This document shows, one piece after another, positions 46,846 to 48,893 of a DNA stretch of 48,893 nucleotides (the first letter of the stretch is position 1; each line of letters opens with the position of its first letter). The notes under the pieces were generated by a model that did not search any database, was not told the DNA's origin, and saw only the letters and a program-made list of their open reading frames with translations. Origin of the DNA: Spirochaetales bacterium (GTDB lineage: Bacteria > Spirochaetota > Spirochaetia > JAFGXN01); NCBI GenBank assembly GCA_016936615.1, contig JAFGXN010000100.1, positions 1 through 48,893 on the forward strand, given 5' to 3'. Position numbers and translations under genes: made by a program.

Positions 46846-47116
46846 TATCAGCACCTTCAAAACTTATATATACAATATTAGAATTACTAGCAAAATTCAG
46901 CTCGTAGACCTCGCGCGAAACATTCACGACGCGATAGGGGTTTTTTGCCGATGTAATCTCTGCAACAAGCCTCTTGTTATTTTCAAAAACATCTAGCTGA
47001 ATATCTTCTAACTCCTTAATCTCAGTATCAAGTAACTTATATCTAAAGGATTGTATCAAAATAACAAAAATAAAAAAAGGGAGAGTCATAGATAGAATCA
47101 TAAAACTTTTTTTCAT
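46838..47116 (-). CDS. ftsL: FtsL-like cell division protein
   Basis: This 92-residue bitopic protein has a short N-terminus, one transmembrane helix (~5-24) and a coiled-coil-like periplasmic segment (~28-60), the size and shape of FtsL. It lies between rsmH and murF, where ftsL normally sits. Sequence identity to FtsL is not obvious, as usual for this family, so position and topology carry the call. ATG at 47116 overlaps the rsmH stop by four bases (ATGA). Confidence 0.75.
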   Translation of the reverse strand: MKKSFMILSMTLPFFIFVILIQSFRYKLLDTEIKELEDIQLDVFENNKRLVAEITSAKNPYRVVNVSREVYELNFASNSNIVYISFEGADNE

Positions 47117-48072
47117 ATATCTAACTCCCTTACCTTTATCGCTGCTCTGAACTTAGCACTACGAGAAGGCGGATTATCCCTACACTCCTGATCAGTCGCT
47201 AAGAGTGGCTTCTTAGTAATAATTTCGATATATGGCTGTTGGGTCTCTGGAACCTTTGCGTATTTATTCTTATTAACCTTGACCTTAGCCTCAATATCTT
47301 TAAAAAAATGTTTAACAATCCTATCCTCAAGAGAGTGAAATGTTATAACTCCAATCTTTCCCGAAGGCTTCAAAACTGAATAGGCATCCTCAAGCGCAGA
47401 CTTCACCCGCTCAAGCTCACCATTAACAGCAATCCTAAGCGCCTGAAAGCTACGAGTAGCAGGATGAATATAACCATTCCTGTAGGCATGGGGCACAGAG
47501 TGATAGATAATATCAGCTAATTTCGCAGACATCTCGATAGGTTCAAGCTTTCTTGCATTGACAATAGCAGAAGCAATCCTACGGCTATACCTCTCTTCTC
47601 CATATAAATAAATCAAATTAGCCAAATCTTCCTCAGGATAAGAGTTAACAATATCATAAGCAGATATTTCGAGATTAGAATTCAACCGCATATCCAACTT
47701 TTCGTCTCGACTAAAAGAGAACCCCCTCCCAGAAGCCTTATAGTGAAAGACGCTAATACCTAAATCAAACAAAATTATATCAGGACGTTCAAGTTCAGCA
47801 GGATAATTAGCAAAAAAGCTATTATACCATGTATTATAAAAAGTTGCCCTTACACCAAATACTGACAGTCGCCTTTTAGCAATATCCATAATAGAAGAAT
47901 CTGCATCAAGACAAACCAGCTTTAAATCCTGGTATTGATCTAAAAAAGCAAAAGAGTGACCTCCCTCGCCTAATGTACAATCAACCATCAAGGATCCAGC
48001 TCTATCTGGCTTTAAAATATCTAGAATCTCATTTTTCATTACTGGTAGATGAATTATATTCAAATCGTCCAA
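47113..48072 (-). CDS. rsmH: 16S rRNA (cytosine-1402-N4)-methyltransferase RsmH (MraW)
   Basis: This 319-residue S-adenosylmethionine methyltransferase modifies C1402 in the ribosomal decoding centre. HLPVMKNEILDIL at the start, VDCTLGEGGHS (SAM loop), ILFDLGIS and SGRGFSFSRDEKLDMRL are family signatures, and FHSLEDRIVKHFF occurs near the C-terminus. The frame extends to a TTG at 48078 that overlaps the mraZ stop, but GGGGG lies six bases before TTG at 48072, so I place the start there; the choice is uncertain by two codons. Confidence 0.95.
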   Translation of the reverse strand: MDDLNIIHLPVMKNEILDILKPDRAGSLMVDCTLGEGGHSFAFLDQYQDLKLVCLDADSSIMDIAKRRLSVFGVRATFYNTWYNSFFANYPAELERPDIILFDLGISVFHYKASGRGFSFSRDEKLDMRLNSNLEISAYDIVNSYPEEDLANLIYLYGEERYSRRIASAIVNARKLEPIEMSAKLADIIYHSVPHAYRNGYIHPATRSFQALRIAVNGELERVKSALEDAYSVLKPSGKIGVITFHSLEDRIVKHFFKDIEAKVKVNKNKYAKVPETQQPYIEIITKKPLLATDQECRDNPPSRSAKFRAAIKVRELDI

Positions 48073-48074
48073 AA

Positions 48075-48527
48075 TCAACCCCCATTCCTTGATGCTAATA
48101 CATCTCCAAGCAACTCAGCAGCCTCAAGATACTGAGACTCACTCTCATCGAGATAAGAATTATACTGCTCAGGATCCCAAATTTCTATATAATTCATTAT
48201 TCCAAGAATCATTGCGTTCTTTGAAAGACCAGCAGACTCTCGAAGAGGCTGAGGAATTCGAATTCTCCCAGCACTATCAATATCACACTCAACAGCAGGA
48301 GCAATAATTCTACGTTGCAAAAGTCTAGCTTTTGATTGAAATTGGGATGTTGAGCTCATAATCTCACCAACAACCTTCTCCCACTCCGCAGGGTGGTAGA
48401 CCCAAAGACATTTATCCACACCACTAGTAACAATAACCTTGTCACCAGCCAATTCATTACGAATCTTTGACGGAATGAGTAATCTACCTTTTTCATCAAA
48501 TGTGTTGGAATACTGTCCTGTTAGCAC
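48075..48527 (-). CDS. mraZ: Transcriptional regulator MraZ
   Basis: This 150-residue DNA-binding protein represses its own division cluster. It contains two SpoVT-AbrB type motifs, DEKGRLLIPSKIR near the N-terminus and DSAGRIRIPQPLR at ~80-92, as MraZ proteins do. A TTG at 48530 gives one extra residue, but GGAG six bases before GTG at 48527 and the family N-terminus (MxxGxYxxTxDEKGR) favour the GTG. Repeated AGTGGK boxes upstream are its probable operator. Confidence 0.96.
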   Translation of the reverse strand: MLTGQYSNTFDEKGRLLIPSKIRNELAGDKVIVTSGVDKCLWVYHPAEWEKVVGEIMSSTSQFQSKARLLQRRIIAPAVECDIDSAGRIRIPQPLRESAGLSKNAMILGIMNYIEIWDPEQYNSYLDESESQYLEAAELLGDVLASRNGG

Positions 48528-48535
48528 CAAAAACT

Positions 48536-48582
48536 CCCACTTTAAAGTATATTTCTACCACTTTTTCCCACTAATCTACACT
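48536..48582 (-). promoter_or_regulatory. MraZ operator: direct repeats AGTGKN
   Basis: On the minus strand AGTGTA (48582-48577), AGTGGG (48572-48567) and AGTGGT (48562-48557) occur with an exact 10-base period. A fourth AGTGGG (48541-48536) follows 21 bases later and touches the mraZ ribosome binding site. Evenly spaced GTGG/TGGG boxes at 10-base period are the known binding sites of MraZ in several phyla. The first box begins two bases after the -10 element, so binding would block transcription initiation. Confidence 0.8.
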
Positions 48583-48584
48583 TA

Positions 48585-48612
48585 ATACTAAACTAATTAT
48601 TCAAAATGTCAA
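48585..48612 (-). promoter_or_regulatory. Promoter of the mraZ division cluster
   Basis: On the minus strand a perfect TTGACA (48612-48607) is followed after 16 bases by TAGTAT (48590-48585), with T, A, A and T in the key -10 positions. It is immediately upstream of the MraZ boxes and ~58 bases from the mraZ start codon. It is the best promoter candidate found between mraZ and ftsZ. Confidence 0.7.
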
Positions 48613-48656
48613 CAATACTCGTTTAGTTTAAAAAAAAAATATAAAAAGCGACAGAA

Positions 48657-48682
48657 TAGTACTTAATGCGCATTAAGTACTA
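48657..48682. repeat. Perfect 26-bp palindrome without loop
   Basis: The 13-base half-site TAGTACTTAATGC is followed directly by its reverse complement. There is no central loop, and symmetry breaks at the next base on each side. On the plus strand a run of six T follows within four bases of it, so it could act as a terminator in that direction; on the minus strand the following T runs are more distant. It may also be a dimeric repressor operator. Confidence 0.75.
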
Positions 48683-48766
48683 CTATTTTTTATTGAAAAA
48701 AATCATGAAAATAACACGAAAGCGTTATTCATTTGTAGGTTAGAACAACCGATTATAAGAAGTTGT

Positions 48767-48799
48767 AAAAAAAAAGATGCTAACAAATGCTAGCATCTT
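48767..48799 (-). terminator. Rho-independent terminator for gene right of window
   Basis: On the minus strand AAGATGCTA, an eight-base loop and TAGCATCTT form a perfect 9-bp stem (48799-48774), continuing into an uninterrupted T run (48775-48767). This is a standard intrinsic terminator for a leftward gene whose body lies beyond the right edge, and it separates that gene from the mraZ promoter. Confidence 0.75.
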
Positions 48800-48893
48800 C
48801 TATTATTGTAAGGGGGCATAGAGTATGATAAATAAGAAAAATGAGAAAAAATGCCCTTTAAGTCTTTGTAATGTAAATAAATAAGTGATGTGA

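Larger units (their letters stand above)
48528..48893. other. Intergenic region upstream of mraZ
   Basis: This stretch holds no confident gene. In transcription order on the minus strand it contains a strong terminator (48799-48767), a perfect 26-bp palindrome (48657-48682), the mraZ promoter (48612-48585) and MraZ boxes (48582-48557 plus 48541-48536). A 19-codon plus-strand frame at 48825-48884 has a good Shine-Dalgarno but is too short to call. Confidence 0.7.

Noticed and set aside
48803-48892. Possible C-terminal end of a leftward gene (29 hydrophobic codons before a TAA next to the terminator)
   Set aside because: Two other frames are open over most of the same distance, so the window is too short to choose one.

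Overview
The window is one side of a spirochaete-type chromosome (phylum Spirochaetota, treponeme/Spirochaeta-like). Evidence for this: DNA that is visibly A+T-rich; spirochaetal lipoboxes; a flagellar cluster in the spirochaete order, with FliY carrying a CheC-like domain, FlbB, and a signal-peptide-bearing FliO (FliZ); a hook protein keeping the Lys/Cys pair used for lysinoalanine cross-linking in treponemes; and a division cluster lacking ftsI, murE, murD, murG and murC, as in treponemes. I cannot name a genus. Every convincing gene lies on the minus strand, so transcription runs from high to low coordinates. I see no rRNA, tRNA, CRISPR array or insertion sequence.

In the direction of transcription: (1) 48528-48893, an intergenic region with a leftward terminator for an unseen gene, a 26-bp perfect palindrome, a sigma70-like promoter and three 10-bp-spaced MraZ boxes. 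(2) 48527-39953, a reduced division/cell-wall cluster: mraZ, rsmH, ftsL-like, murF, mraY, ftsW, ftsQ, ftsA, ftsZ. (3) 39952-32386, DNA processing and protease genes: xerD, a TPR lipoprotein gene, dprA, topA, xerC, hslV, hslU. (4) 32329-5047, a flagellar cluster: flgB, flgC, fliE, fliF, fliG, fliH, fliI, fliJ, flbB, fliK, flgD, flgE, flbD, motA, motB, fliL, fliM, fliY, fliO, fliP, fliQ, fliR, flhB, flhA, flhF, flhG, an acidic membrane protein gene, the sigma28 gene, a fapA-like gene and two genes of unknown function, followed by a weak terminator. (5) 4964-1, two tandem genes for large beta-helix surface lipoproteins; the second runs off the window.

From mraZ to the last flagellar gene there are about 47 genes in 43 kb on one strand. 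Gaps are under 100 bases, and many genes overlap by 1, 4 or 8 bases. Division, chromosome-dimer resolution, protein quality control and flagellar assembly are therefore physically chained. The order dprA-topA-xerC-hslV-hslU-flgB onward is also known from Bacillus (smf-topA-trmFO-codV-clpQ-clpY-codY-flgB), which suggests an old arrangement with trmFO and codY absent here. Genes for export, basal body, C-ring, stator, hook and sigma28 are present. Genes for flagellin filaments, P/L rings and chemotaxis are not in the window.

Many genes use TTG or GTG starts. Where a Shine-Dalgarno sequence favours a start inside the longest reading frame, I moved the start and say so. The most interesting leads are the MraZ operator, the palindrome, the uncharacterised proteins at the sigma28 end of the flagellar cluster (one sits where Bacillus has swrB), and the tandem beta-helix lipoproteins.
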